This document shows, piece by piece, positions 25,789 through 34,762 of a stretch of 64,000 nt of DNA. Location: positions 2,666,001 to 2,730,000 of the forward strand of contig NZ_JAGIOA010000001.1 in assembly GCF_017876435.1 (NCBI RefSeq), in the 5' to 3' direction. Within the stretch, counting starts at the first letter, position 1, and every line of letters starts with the position of its first letter. Source of the DNA: Microbacterium phyllosphaerae (GTDB lineage Bacteria; Actinomycetota; Actinomycetes; Actinomycetales; Microbacteriaceae). The notes beneath the pieces were generated by a model that worked only from the letters and a program-made list of their open reading frames with translations, had not been told where the DNA came from and did not search any database. Position numbers and translations under genes: made by a program.

Positions 25789-25816
25789 TGAACACCGTTC
25801 ACCTGAACGGTGTTCA
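25789..25816. promoter_or_regulatory. Tandem palindromic operator between bioY and the TetR regulator (BioQ-type)
   Basis: Two perfect 13-base palindromes, TGAACACCGTTCA (25789-25801) and TGAACGGTGTTCA (25804-25816), are separated by two bases and together form a larger near-perfect dyad. The TGAAC-N3-GTTCA form resembles the site of BioQ, the TetR-type biotin regulator of corynebacteria and mycobacteria. Confidence 0.75.
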
Positions 25817-25824
25817 CTATAGTG
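25815..25824. promoter_or_regulatory. Symmetrical -10 element serving bioY and the TetR gene
   Basis: CACTATAGTG is a palindrome, so TATAGT reads the same on both strands. On the plus strand it (25818-25823) ends exactly seven bases before the regulator ATG, giving a leaderless mRNA; on the minus strand it would start bioY mRNA inside the operator. Confidence 0.55.
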
Positions 25825-25829
25825 AGAAC

Positions 25830-26417
25830 ATGAGTCCCGATCACAACTCGACCCGCCACGATCGCGACGGCGTCGCGCGTGCGGCGCTGGCGCTCCTCGA
25901 CGAGGTCGGGCTCGCCGACCTCTCGATGCGCCGGATCGCGAGCAGGCTCGATGTGCAGCCGAGCGCCCTCTACTGGCACTTCTCCAGCAAGCAGGAGCTC
26001 CTCGCAGAGCTCGCCGATCGGATCACCTCGACGATCCCGTCTGACGCTGCGGATGTGCTGACCACCGCACGCAGCATCCGCGATGCGCTCTTCACCTACC
26101 GGGACGGAGCCGAGCTGGTGCTCAGCACGTACGCGCTGCAGCTCGGTTCCTCGCACGCGCAGGCCGCTCTCGAACGATCCCTGCGACGGCAGGGATCCGC
26201 GGATGCCGAAGAGCGGGCGGTCGCGCTCCTGCACTTCGTTCTCGGCCACGCGACGCTCGTGCAGCAGCGCATGCACGCCGACAGCCACGGAGCCCTCCCC
26301 GCCGGAGAAGCCGTCGACGTCACCTCCGGCCTCGACCGCATCTTCGACCTGGGCGTGACCGGCCTGGCCGCAGGCACCGTCGACGACGGGATCAGCGAGC
26401 GACAGCTCCGGTCGTGA
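25830..26417 (+). CDS. bioQ: TetR/AcrR family regulator, probable biotin repressor BioQ
   Basis: The 195-residue protein has an N-terminal TetR helix-turn-helix (VGLADLSMRRIASRLDVQPSALYWHFSSKQELL, residues about 25-57) and a TetR C-terminal ligand domain. It is divergent from bioY and the palindromic operator lies immediately upstream, so it most likely represses bioYMN and itself. The BioQ name rests on operator type and context. The -10 TATAGT sets the ATG at 25830 as the first transcribed codon. Confidence 0.75.
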   Translation: MSPDHNSTRHDRDGVARAALALLDEVGLADLSMRRIASRLDVQPSALYWHFSSKQELLAELADRITSTIPSDAADVLTTARSIRDALFTYRDGAELVLSTYALQLGSSHAQAALERSLRRQGSADAEERAVALLHFVLGHATLVQQRMHADSHGALPAGEAVDVTSGLDRIFDLGVTGLAAGTVDDGISERQLRS

Positions 26418-26450
26418 CCCGGCAGAGCACTGCGTCTCACATCGTCGCGG

Positions 26451-27605
26451 TCACCTGGCGACGAGCGCCGCGATCCGCTCGACGGCTTCGGTGATGATCT
26501 CAGGACTCGTGCCGAAGTTCAGCCGCACGTGTCCCCTGCCCTCATCGCCGAAGGCGGGACCGAAGTGCAGGGCGACCTTCGCCTCCTTCAGGATCCGACG
26601 AGCGGGGTTCTCACCCCAGCCGAGACCCGAGAGGTCTATCCACGCCAGATACCCGGCATCCGGTATGCGATACTGCGCCTCCGGGAGCCGCGCGGCCAGC
26701 AGATCCTCGAGCAGCACACGATTCTGGTCGAGCGTTCGCAGCAGACCGTCGAGCCACTCGTCGCTCTCCTCCGAGAAGGCCGCGACCGCGGCGAGCAGAC
26801 CGAACTGCCCGGTGCGCCATTCGACTTCGATCGGCAGACCGCGCACGACGGCAGTGGTCGCATCGGCCGCTGTGACCATGAGAGCGCACTTCAGGCCGGC
26901 CAGGTTGAAGGCCTTGCTCGCGCTCACGACCGCGTAGCCGACACGCTCGGCGGCATCGCCCGCGTCGAGGAACGGGGTGAACGGCGTGCCGGGCTGAACC
27001 AGCGGCGCGTGGATCTCGTCCGACACCACGGCAGCGCCGAACTCGTCGGCGATCTCCGCCAGCGCGACGAGCGAGTCTCGGCTGTGCACGGTGCCCGTGG
27101 GGTTGTGCGGGTTGCAGAGCAGGATCGAGGTCGCGCCGTCCTCGAACGCGGCGCGGATGCCGTCGAGATCCAGCTCCCACGCCGTGCCCGTGTCTCGCAG
27201 CGGAACCCGCTGCACCTCGGCGCCCGCCTCCGAGACGAGATCGTAGAACGGCGGATACACGGGAGGCGTCACGACGACGCGCTCCCCCGGCTGCGTGACG
27301 CGCCTGAGGATCTCGACGATGCCCATGCTCACGTCTGCGGTGCTGCGCATCCGCGCAGGGTCGACGCTCCACCCGAATCTGCGCCGAGCGAATGCGGCAT
27401 ACGCGGAGGCCAGCGGCGTCCTCGACGCGACATACCCCGTGTCGCCCGACTCGACGGCCCGGTGAAGGGCCGTCGAGATCGCGGGTGCGAGCGGGAAATC
27501 GGTCTCGGCGACGAACAGAGGAAGCACGTCGGCGGGATACTCCCGCCACTTCTCGCTGCTGCGCTCGCGAAGCTCGGCCAGGGGCAGAGCCGTGACCTCG
27601 AGCAT
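26451..27605 (-). CDS. MalY/PatB-type PLP-dependent C-S lyase / aminotransferase
   Basis: This fold-type I PLP enzyme (384 residues) has the MalY/PatB features: KWREYPADVLPLFVAETDFP at the N-terminus, CNPHNPTGTVHS, SDEIHAPL and the Schiff-base Lys in SASKAFNLAGLKCA. The family cleaves cystathionine or other cysteine conjugates and releases thiols or sulfide. It starts two bases after the sufT stop on the same strand, so it may be co-transcribed with the suf operon. A transaminase role cannot be excluded. Confidence 0.82.
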   Translation of the reverse strand: MLEVTALPLAELRERSSEKWREYPADVLPLFVAETDFPLAPAISTALHRAVESGDTGYVASRTPLASAYAAFARRRFGWSVDPARMRSTADVSMGIVEILRRVTQPGERVVVTPPVYPPFYDLVSEAGAEVQRVPLRDTGTAWELDLDGIRAAFEDGATSILLCNPHNPTGTVHSRDSLVALAEIADEFGAAVVSDEIHAPLVQPGTPFTPFLDAGDAAERVGYAVVSASKAFNLAGLKCALMVTAADATTAVVRGLPIEVEWRTGQFGLLAAVAAFSEESDEWLDGLLRTLDQNRVLLEDLLAARLPEAQYRIPDAGYLAWIDLSGLGWGENPARRILKEAKVALHFGPAFGDEGRGHVRLNFGTSPEIITEAVERIAALVAR

Positions 27606-27607
27606 CC

Positions 27608-27937
27608 TCAGATGGCGAAGCCGAGGGCGCGCATCATGTCACGGCCGTCGTCGGTGATCTTCTCCGGGCCCCACGGCGGCATCCACACCCAGTTGATGCG
27701 GAAGCGATCGACGACGTTGTCCAGAGCCTGTGCGGTCTGGTCTTCGAGCACGTCGGTCAGGGGGCAGCCGGCACTGGTCAGCGTCATGTGGATGACGAGA
27801 GCATCGTTCTCGTCATCCCACGCGAGGTCGTAGATGAGGCCGAGGTCGACGACGTTGATCCCGAGCTCCGGGTCCATGACGTCCTTGAGAGCCTCGGTGA
27901 CCTCGTCGTACTTCTCGTCCGTGAGGGTGGCTGTCAT
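27608..27937 (-). CDS. sufT: SufT-type metal-sulfur cluster assembly factor (DUF59/MIP18)
   Basis: The 109-residue DUF59 protein has DVMDPELGINVVDLGLIYD and the conserved Cys58 in SAGCPLTD, followed by VWMPPWGPEKI. SufT homologues support maturation of Fe-S proteins. It is the last suf gene of the operon, ten bases after sufC. The ATG at 27937 gives the usual family length. Confidence 0.88.
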   Translation of the reverse strand: MTATLTDEKYDEVTEALKDVMDPELGINVVDLGLIYDLAWDDENDALVIHMTLTSAGCPLTDVLEDQTAQALDNVVDRFRINWVWMPPWGPEKITDDGRDMMRALGFAI

Positions 27938-27947
27938 GCGAATCAGC

Positions 27948-28718
27948 CTACGCCTCGATGGGGGCTGCGGGGTCGAGGAAACGGTCGTATCCCTCGTCCT
28001 CGAGCCGGTCTGCGAGCTCCGGGCCACCCTCTTCGACGATCTTTCCGGCGACGACCACGTGCACGAAGTCGGGGCGGATGTAGCGGAGGATGCGCGTGTA
28101 GTGCGTGATGAGCAGAACGCCGAGACCGGTCGACTCCTTGGCGCGGTTGACGCCCTCGGAGACGATCTTCAGCGCGTCGACGTCGAGACCCGAGTCGGTC
28201 TCGTCGAGGATCGCGAACTTCGGCTTGAGCACCTCGAGCTGGAGGATCTCGTGGCGCTTCTTCTCGCCGCCGGAGAAGCCCTCGTTGACGTTGCGCTGCG
28301 CGAACTTGGGGTCCATGCGCAGGTTGGCCATGGCCGCCTTGACGTCCTTGGTCCAGCCGCGGATCGCCGGCGCTTCTCCGTCGAGTGCCGTCTTGGCGGT
28401 GCGGAGGAAGTTCGTCACCGTCACACCGGGGATCTCGACCGGGTACTGCATCGCGAGGAAGAGGCCGGCGCGAGCGCGCTCGTCGACGCTCATCTCGAGC
28501 ACGTCCTGGCCGTCGAAGGTGATCGAACCGGAGGTCACCGTGTACTTCGGGTGGCCGGCGATCGTGTACGCGAGGGTCGACTTGCCCGAGCCGTTGGGGC
28601 CCATGATCGCGTGCGTCTCACCCGTGTTCATGGTGAGGTTGATGCCGTTGAGGATCGGGGTGGTCCCCGCCTCGGTCTCGACCGTCACATGCAGGTCGCG
28701 GATTTCAAGAACAGACAT
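27948..28718 (-). CDS. sufC: Fe-S cluster assembly ATPase SufC
   Basis: SufC is the soluble ABC ATPase of the SufBCD scaffold. The 256 residues include Walker A GPNGSGKST, signature FSGGEKKRHEI and Walker B FAILDETDSGLDVDALK, the last two being SufC-specific variants. The gene lies between the Rieske gene and sufT in the suf operon. Confidence 0.96.
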   Translation of the reverse strand: MSVLEIRDLHVTVETEAGTTPILNGINLTMNTGETHAIMGPNGSGKSTLAYTIAGHPKYTVTSGSITFDGQDVLEMSVDERARAGLFLAMQYPVEIPGVTVTNFLRTAKTALDGEAPAIRGWTKDVKAAMANLRMDPKFAQRNVNEGFSGGEKKRHEILQLEVLKPKFAILDETDSGLDVDALKIVSEGVNRAKESTGLGVLLITHYTRILRYIRPDFVHVVVAGKIVEEGGPELADRLEDEGYDRFLDPAAPIEA

Positions 28719-29045
28719 TCAGACTTCCTTCGTCACAGTCGGGTCGATGAGCACGTCGTCGCCGTCGATCTCGACGACGTAGACCGGAACGGGCTCATAA
28801 GCGGGGAGATTCTGGGGCTTGCCGGTGAGCAGGGAGAATGCGGAGCCGTGGGCCCAGCACTCCACCGTGTCGCCCTCGACGAAGCCCTCGGCGAGAGAGA
28901 TGTCGCCGTGCGTGCAGGTGTCTCCGATGGCGTGGATGACGCCTTCGGAGTCCTTGATCACGGTGATCGGGACACCGTTGGGCTCGACGCGGATCGGCAT
29001 GTCCTGCTCGAGTTCCGCGACGCCGCACACGCGCTCGGCGCTCAC
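28719..29045 (-). CDS. Rieske-type ferredoxin in the suf operon
   Basis: This 108-residue protein has a complete Rieske [2Fe-2S] site: Cys44-x-His46 (CTHGD) and Cys63-x2-His66 (CWAHGS). It belongs to the small Rieske ferredoxins of dioxygenase systems but here is encoded between sufD and sufC, a position conserved in actinobacteria, so it probably serves cluster assembly or electron supply rather than an aromatic dioxygenase. GTG start at 29045, overlapping the sufD stop. Confidence 0.88.
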   Translation of the reverse strand: MSAERVCGVAELEQDMPIRVEPNGVPITVIKDSEGVIHAIGDTCTHGDISLAEGFVEGDTVECWAHGSAFSLLTGKPQNLPAYEPVPVYVVEIDGDDVLIDPTVTKEV

Positions 29046-30247
29046 GCGTTCACCTCGGCAAGCTCCGTCTCGATCGCGTCGAGCAGCTCGGTCTCCAGCG
29101 CCGGGATGCCCAGGCGCTGAACGATGTCGGTGAGGAAGCCGAGCACGACGAGGCGGCGTGCTTCCTCTTCACTGATGCCCCGGGCCTGCAGGTAGAACAG
29201 CTGCTCGTCGTCGAAACGACCGGTCGCGCTGGCGTGGCCGGCCCCGAGGATGTCTCCGGTCTCGATCTCGAGGTTCGGGATCGAGTCGGCGCGGGCACCC
29301 TCGGTGAGCACCAGGTTGCGGTTCGCCTCGTACGAGTCGGTGCCCGTCGCGTCGGCGCCGATCAGCACGTCACCGATCCAGACACTGTGCGCACCCTCAC
29401 CCTGGAGAGCACCCTTGTAGAGCACGTCGCCCTTCGTGTGGGGTCCCTTGTGGTGAAGGTAGACCTGACTCTCGAGGTGCTGACCCGCATCGGCGTAGGA
29501 CAGACCGTAGAGGTAGCCCTCGGATCCGGCGCCCGCGAGCTCGACGCTCGGGTTCACGCGCACGACGCCGCCGCCGAAGCTGATGACGAAGTGCTTGAGG
29601 GTGGCATCCGCGTCGACGCGCGCCTGGTGCGCCGAGGTGTGCACGGCCGCGTCCTGCCACTGCTGCAGGCTGATGACGGTGAGCTTCGCCCCGTCGCGCA
29701 CGATGATCTCGACGTTCTGCGAGTACTGCGCGGCTCCGGTGTGCTGGAGCACGACGGTGGCCGAGCTGTGCTCGAGCGCCTCGATCACGATGTGGGCGTC
29801 GGCGCGCAGCTCGGCACCGTGACCGTCGATCGACACGAGGATCGGCTCCGCGACCTCTTCTTCGCGAGGGACGCGGATGTGCAGCGCCTCGGGAGAACCC
29901 TGCCAGGCGACAGCCGCGGTGATGTCCTCGGCGAGGAAGACCTCTCCGCGCGGTGCGTCGCCGGCGGCGAGCGGGGCGGAGACGTACTGCTCGCCGGCGC
30001 CGAACGTGTAGCTCACTCCCTCCGCAGAGCCCGCGACCTCGAAGAGGGGCGAGAGCTTCGCGACGGGTGTGTGCTTCCAATTGACCTCGCGGCCCGTGGG
30101 CGAGCCGAAGTCAGCGGGTTCGAACGAATGCGGGCGCTCGGAGCGCGTCTGCACCGGAACGAATCCGGCGTCGGCGACCTGTGCGGCCGGGTCGACATGC
30201 GCGCTCGAATGATGCGACGCCGTCGGCGTCGTCGTCTGGGCCGTCAT
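29042..30247 (-). CDS. sufD: Fe-S cluster assembly scaffold protein SufD
   Basis: SufD pairs with SufB and SufC in the cluster scaffold. The 401-residue protein has the SufBD beta-helix core and the C-terminal motif GHASATGRFDDEQLFYLQARGISEEEARRLVVLGF. It starts one base after sufB ends (ATG at 30247), and its end overlaps the Rieske gene start. Confidence 0.95.
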   Translation of the reverse strand: MTAQTTTPTASHHSSAHVDPAAQVADAGFVPVQTRSERPHSFEPADFGSPTGREVNWKHTPVAKLSPLFEVAGSAEGVSYTFGAGEQYVSAPLAAGDAPRGEVFLAEDITAAVAWQGSPEALHIRVPREEEVAEPILVSIDGHGAELRADAHIVIEALEHSSATVVLQHTGAAQYSQNVEIIVRDGAKLTVISLQQWQDAAVHTSAHQARVDADATLKHFVISFGGGVVRVNPSVELAGAGSEGYLYGLSYADAGQHLESQVYLHHKGPHTKGDVLYKGALQGEGAHSVWIGDVLIGADATGTDSYEANRNLVLTEGARADSIPNLEIETGDILGAGHASATGRFDDEQLFYLQARGISEEEARRLVVLGFLTDIVQRLGIPALETELLDAIETELAEVNA

Positions 30248-30248
30248 C

Positions 30249-31667
30249 TCAGCCGACCGATCCTTCCATGCCCATTTCGATGAGCTTGTTCAATTCCATC
30301 GCGTACTCCATGGGCAGCTCGCGAGCGATCGGCTCGATGAAGCCTCGCACGATCATCGCCATCGCCTCGTCCTCGGGCATGCCGCGGGACTGGAGGTAGA
30401 AGAGCTGCTCCTCGCTGACCTTCGAGACCGTGGCCTCGTGGCCGAGCTGCACGTCGTCGACGCGGATGTCGATCGCCGGGTATGTGTCGGAGCGGGACTT
30501 GGTGTCGACGAGCAGGGCGTCGCAGCGCACGGTGTTCGCGGAGTGGTGCGCGTTGGCGTCCACCCGCACCTCGCCACGGTATCCGGCACGTCCGCCGCCG
30601 CGCGCGATCGACTTCGAGACGATCGACGACTGCGTGTAGGGAGCCATGTGGATCATCTTCGCGCCGGCATCCTGGTGCTGACCGGGACCGGCGAAGGCGA
30701 CCGAGAGGGTCTCGCCCTTGGCGTGCTCGCCCATCAGGTAGATCGACGGGTACTTCATCGTCACCTTGGAGCCGATGTTGCCGTCGACCCACTCCATCGT
30801 CGCGCCCTCGTGCGCGACCGCACGCTTGGTGACGAGGTTGTAGACGTTGTTCGACCAGTTCTGGATCGTCGTGTACCGAACGCGCGCGTTCTTCTTCACG
30901 ATGATCTCGACGACGGCCGAGTGCAGGGAATCCGACTTGTAGATCGGAGCCGTGCAGCCCTCGATGTAGTGGACGTAGCTGTCCTCGTCGGCGATGATCA
31001 GGGTCCGCTCGAACTGGCCCATGTTCTCGGTGTTGATGCGGAAGTACGCCTGCAGCGGGATCTCGACGTGCACGCCCTTGGGGACGTACACGAACGATCC
31101 GCCCGACCACACGGCGGTGTTCAGCGCAGCGAACTTGTTGTCGCCGGCCGGGATCACCGTACCGAAGTACTCCTCGAAGAACTCGGGGTGCTCGCGCAGA
31201 GCGGTGTCGGTGTCCATGAAGATGACACCCTGCTCTTCCAGGTCCTCGCGGATCTGGTGGTAGACGACCTCGGACTCGTACTGAGCCGCGACGCCGGCCA
31301 CGAGACGCTGGCGCTCGGCCTCGGGGATGCCGAGGCGCTCGTACGTCTCCCGGATCTCCGCGGGCAGGTCCTCCCAGGACTGCGCCTGCTTCTCCGTGGA
31401 GCGCACGAAGTACTTGATGTTGTCGAAGTCGATCTCGCTGAGGTCGGCGCCCCAGGTCGGCATCGGCTTGCGTCCGAAGAGCTGGTATCCCTTGAGACGG
31501 GTCTTCAGCATCCATTCGGGCTCGTGCTTGAGCGCCGAGATCCCGCGGACCACCTCTTCGGAGATCCCGCGCTTGGCGATCGCTCCGGCGGCGTCCTCAT
31601 CATGCCATCCGAATTCGTACACCCCCAGGCCATCGAGCTCCGGGCGGTCGATCAGCACATCCGACAT
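30249..31667 (-). CDS. sufB: Fe-S cluster assembly scaffold protein SufB
   Basis: SufB is the main scaffold on which Fe-S clusters form. The 472-residue protein has [27 protein letters not shown], the IEGCTAP segment and the C-terminal [25 protein letters not shown]. The start chosen is ATG 31667, six bases after GGAGAG; a GTG directly before it is too close to that site. It leads the operon. No SufR-type regulator gene adjoins it; the divergent gene is ctaA. Confidence 0.96.
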   Translation of the reverse strand: MSDVLIDRPELDGLGVYEFGWHDEDAAGAIAKRGISEEVVRGISALKHEPEWMLKTRLKGYQLFGRKPMPTWGADLSEIDFDNIKYFVRSTEKQAQSWEDLPAEIRETYERLGIPEAERQRLVAGVAAQYESEVVYHQIREDLEEQGVIFMDTDTALREHPEFFEEYFGTVIPAGDNKFAALNTAVWSGGSFVYVPKGVHVEIPLQAYFRINTENMGQFERTLIIADEDSYVHYIEGCTAPIYKSDSLHSAVVEIIVKKNARVRYTTIQNWSNNVYNLVTKRAVAHEGATMEWVDGNIGSKVTMKYPSIYLMGEHAKGETLSVAFAGPGQHQDAGAKMIHMAPYTQSSIVSKSIARGGGRAGYRGEVRVDANAHHSANTVRCDALLVDTKSRSDTYPAIDIRVDDVQLGHEATVSKVSEEQLFYLQSRGMPEDEAMAMIVRGFIEPIARELPMEYAMELNKLIEMGMEGSVG

Positions 31668-31900
31668 CACACACTCTCCTCACAGGTCCCAAAACGGTGT
31701 AATCCGCCCCGACACACCTGATCCCCGTCGAGTCTGCGGGAGCGGGTGCCGTTGGTGGGCCCTCATCACCGGCGCTTTCATCGCGCCTAAACTGTTAGTG
31801 ATGGTGCAGCGCGGTCAGCGCTCATCACAACAATCCGATTCTACAGGTTCCGCCTGAAGACAGGGCCGCTCGCCGTGTCCGCCGCGGTTCGGAGAGACTA

Positions 31901-33010
31901 ATGCCCCATCCATCGATCGCCTCCCCCACCAATGCACCGGCCGCGCCCTCGACGCACGCCGCTCTCTGGGGGCGCGCGCTGCGGATCTCCGCCTGGTTGT
32001 CGTTTCTCGCCCAGACGATCATCATCGGCACGGGCGGCGCCGTGCGGCTCACCGGGTCGGGTCTCGGATGCTCGGAGTGGCCGCTCTGCACGCCCGAGTC
32101 GCTCGTTCCGATCTATGCCGATCAGGGCATCCACGGGCTCATCGAGTTCGGCAACCGCGTGATGACGGGCGTCGTCGGCATCATCGCACTCGCCGTCCTC
32201 CTGCTCGTGCTGGCACGAGTCGGCGGCAGAGGCCTGGTGTTCTCCGCGCTGCGATTCGCCGCGAGCGGCATCGTGGCCGCCGGGATCGTCTTCGGTCTCG
32301 TCTCGCTCTTCTCTCTTCCCGCCACGCCGTTCGCGATGGGGGCGCTGCTCGTCACGGTGATCGCGGCGATGGTCCGTTCGGTCCGGCTCTCTTCAGAGCG
32401 GCGCGACCTCGTCGTCCTCGCGTGGATCGTCCTCGTCGGAGTCGTCGCGCAGGCACTCGTGGGCGGGATCACCGTGCTCACAGGGCTCAACCCGTTCATC
32501 GTCGGGTTCCACTACGTCTCGTCGCTGCTGCTCGTGTGCGTCACCGCGGCCTTCCTGGTGAGGCTCTACGCCGCGGTCGGCCCCCGCGTGAGCGCCGTCC
32601 CGACGTGGTTCGCCATCCTCAGTCACGTCACCGGCCTCGCCCTCGCCGTCACGATCCTCTTCGGCGTCCTGACGACGGGCTCGGGACCCCACTCGGGTGA
32701 TGCCGACGTGTTCCGTCACGGGTTCGATGCCACGATCCTCGCCCACGTGCACTCGTGGCCCGGCTACATCCTCGCCGCACTCGTCGCCGCTCTGACGATC
32801 TCCGCGTGGGCGCTTCGCCTCGAGCCGCGCAAGTGGCTGCTCGTGCTCGTGCTCGCGATCGTCGTGCAGGTGGGCGTCGGCATCTGGCAGGCACGTGAAG
32901 GCCTCCCGCCGCTCCTCGTGGGCATCCACATGGTGCTCGCGTCTCTGTCCGCTGCGACCTATACCGTCGTGGTGCTGCACCTGAAGAAGCCCGTCGCCGC
33001 TCAGGACTGA
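31901..33010 (+). CDS. ctaA: Heme A synthase
   Basis: CtaA (COX15) oxidises heme O to heme A for cytochrome c oxidase. The 369-residue membrane protein has about eight helices and the conserved features GGAVRLTGSGLGCSEWP, HGLIEFGNRV, FHYVSSL, AHVHSWPGY and GIHMVLAS that hold the heme-binding His residues. The CSEWPLC segment supplies the Cys pair found in Gram-positive enzymes. GGAGAG precedes the ATG. Confidence 0.93.
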   Translation: MPHPSIASPTNAPAAPSTHAALWGRALRISAWLSFLAQTIIIGTGGAVRLTGSGLGCSEWPLCTPESLVPIYADQGIHGLIEFGNRVMTGVVGIIALAVLLLVLARVGGRGLVFSALRFAASGIVAAGIVFGLVSLFSLPATPFAMGALLVTVIAAMVRSVRLSSERRDLVVLAWIVLVGVVAQALVGGITVLTGLNPFIVGFHYVSSLLLVCVTAAFLVRLYAAVGPRVSAVPTWFAILSHVTGLALAVTILFGVLTTGSGPHSGDADVFRHGFDATILAHVHSWPGYILAALVAALTISAWALRLEPRKWLLVLVLAIVVQVGVGIWQAREGLPPLLVGIHMVLASLSAATYTVVVLHLKKPVAAQD

Positions 33011-33087
33011 GCGCGATCGCCGGTCGCATGGCCGGCACAGTGGATGCATAGCTGCGACATCAGAGGCTCATCAGTTCGTCGTGCACC

Positions 33088-33555
33088 GTGGCTGACATGA
33101 ACAAGTCACTGACACGCAGCATCGGCTTCTGGCTCCTCCTCGTGCTCTCGCTCGCGTCGGCGGGCGTCGGCGGATGGCTGATCGCCGGACAGATCGGCAC
33201 CATGACGAGCACGCTTCTCGACGGCACCGCCACGGGCATCGAGGTCTATGTCGGCCAGTCGCTCGTCGTGGTCGGCGCGGCACTCCTGGGCGCCGGCGTC
33301 CTCGGCCTCCTGATCGCGATCGCTCTCACCGCGGTGCAGGCACTCATGCCCTCGACCGCACCCGTCGTCGTGGAGCCCATCGATTGGACCGCGGAGTCGG
33401 ACGACGCCGAAGGGGCCGAGACCCTGGTCGATCCTGCGACCGCGCACAGCGCGACTGACCTGTCGGATGCCGGAGAATCAGCCGACGAGACCGACGAGGC
33501 TCAGAACGGAAGCAGCGGATCGACCGCGACGGCCACGAAGATCAGCGTCAAGTAG
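33088..33555 (+). CDS. Two-helix membrane protein of unknown function
   Basis: This 155-residue protein has two transmembrane helices ([21 protein letters not shown] and [22 protein letters not shown]) and an acidic, disordered C-terminus. No family is recognised. The start may be GTG 33088 or ATG 33097. Its last 55 bases overlap the 3' end of ctaB on the other strand, so the acidic tail is encoded opposite the ctaB C-terminus. Confidence 0.55.
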   Translation: MADMNKSLTRSIGFWLLLVLSLASAGVGGWLIAGQIGTMTSTLLDGTATGIEVYVGQSLVVVGAALLGAGVLGLLIAIALTAVQALMPSTAPVVVEPIDWTAESDDAEGAETLVDPATAHSATDLSDAGESADETDEAQNGSSGSTATATKISVK

Positions 33556-34406
33556 GTGATCGAGGCGTGGAAGACTCGCATCGGCCGCGCCTCGTTCCCC
33601 CGCACAGCCTGGTTGTACAGGCGGTGCGACTCGTAGATGAACCAGCCGCCGAACACGAGGGCGGAGACGGTGTAGACGAGGCCCATGTTCGCGATGGGGA
33701 TCAGCAGCAGCGAGCAGGCGATGGTCGCCCAGGCGTACAGGATGACCTGGAGGCCGACCTGCGAGGCGTTGCGGGTCACGCCGAGCATGGGCACGTCGAC
33801 ATCGTCGTAGTCATCCTTGTACTTCATCGACAGAGGCCAGTAGTGCGGCGGCGTCCAGAGGAAGATCAGGGCGAAGAGGATGAACGCCGGCCAGTCGAGC
33901 GAACCGGTGACGGCCGCCCAGCCGATGAGCACCGGGAAGCATCCGGCGATGCCGCCCCAGATGATGTTCTGTTCGGTGCGGCGCTTGAGGATCATCGTGT
34001 AGATCACGACGTAGAAGAAGATCGCGGATGCCGACAGCGTCGCCGCCAGCCAGTTCGTCGTGAACCAGAGCCACACCGTCGAGAGCACGGCGAGCGTCCA
34101 CGAGAAGATGAGCGCTCCCCGCGGAGTGATCTCACCCGTCACGAGCGGACGATTCTCGGTGCGATGCATGTGGGCGTCGATGTCACGATCGAGGTACATG
34201 TTGAACGCCGCGGCGGAGCCCGCGCTCAACGAGCCGCCGATGACGGTGGCGAGCACCAGCCACATGTCCGGCAGTCCGCCCTGGGCCAGGAACATCACCG
34301 GGACGGTGGACACCAGCAGCAGTTCGAGGACGCGCGGCTTGGTGAGGGCGACGTACGCCTTCACGGTACGACCGATGGACTTCTTCACAACGGTCTGATC
34401 AGACAT
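33501..34406 (-). CDS. ctaB: Protoheme IX farnesyltransferase
   Basis: CtaB adds a farnesyl group to heme B to give heme O, the substrate of CtaA. The 301-residue polytopic membrane protein has the prenyltransferase motif [21 protein letters not shown] and the second loop [13 protein letters not shown]. The start ATG 34406 begins MSDQTVV; a strong GGAGGAGG lies 18 bases upstream, so an earlier in-frame GTG (34433 or 34442) could be used. A minus-strand TAGACT at 34456-34461 is a likely -10. Confidence 0.93.
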   Translation of the reverse strand: MSDQTVVKKSIGRTVKAYVALTKPRVLELLLVSTVPVMFLAQGGLPDMWLVLATVIGGSLSAGSAAAFNMYLDRDIDAHMHRTENRPLVTGEITPRGALIFSWTLAVLSTVWLWFTTNWLAATLSASAIFFYVVIYTMILKRRTEQNIIWGGIAGCFPVLIGWAAVTGSLDWPAFILFALIFLWTPPHYWPLSMKYKDDYDDVDVPMLGVTRNASQVGLQVILYAWATIACSLLLIPIANMGLVYTVSALVFGGWFIYESHRLYNQAVRGNEARPMRVFHASITYLTLIFVAVAVDPLLPF

Positions 34407-34762
34407 CGTCGAGATCTCGATCGCCTCCTCCACACGCGTCACGACAGCGTTTCCCAGTCTAGGGCACGCTCGACGCGGGGCCGGCCCACCTCGTGAGTCG
34501 TGACGGGCGAGGACAGGGACTCTCCCGAGACGAGGACACCGCGTTCCAGTCGATCTGATCCGCAGTTCCACGAGCGGGCGACACTGTCGAAGATCATGGA
34601 ATTCCTGGGTCGGTGACGCGTTGTAAGAAGCGGTAACGGGTCACACCACGGCGCTATGCTGAAATGACTCGCGCGCCCGGCGCACATCACACACCCCCGT
34701 AAAGTTGCGGTCTGCGATCGTGCTCTCCGGACGCTCTCGAACAGTTGCAGAAGGGCTTCACA
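34407..34762. promoter_or_regulatory. Divergent control region between ctaB and tkt
   Basis: This 356-base gap holds no convincing coding frame. It contains a minus-strand -10 (TAGACT, 34456-34461) for ctaB and a plus-strand TATGCT (34655-34660) with GTAACG 16 bases upstream, which would give tkt a leader of about 95 bases. I see no clear riboswitch or terminator in it. Confidence 0.4.
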
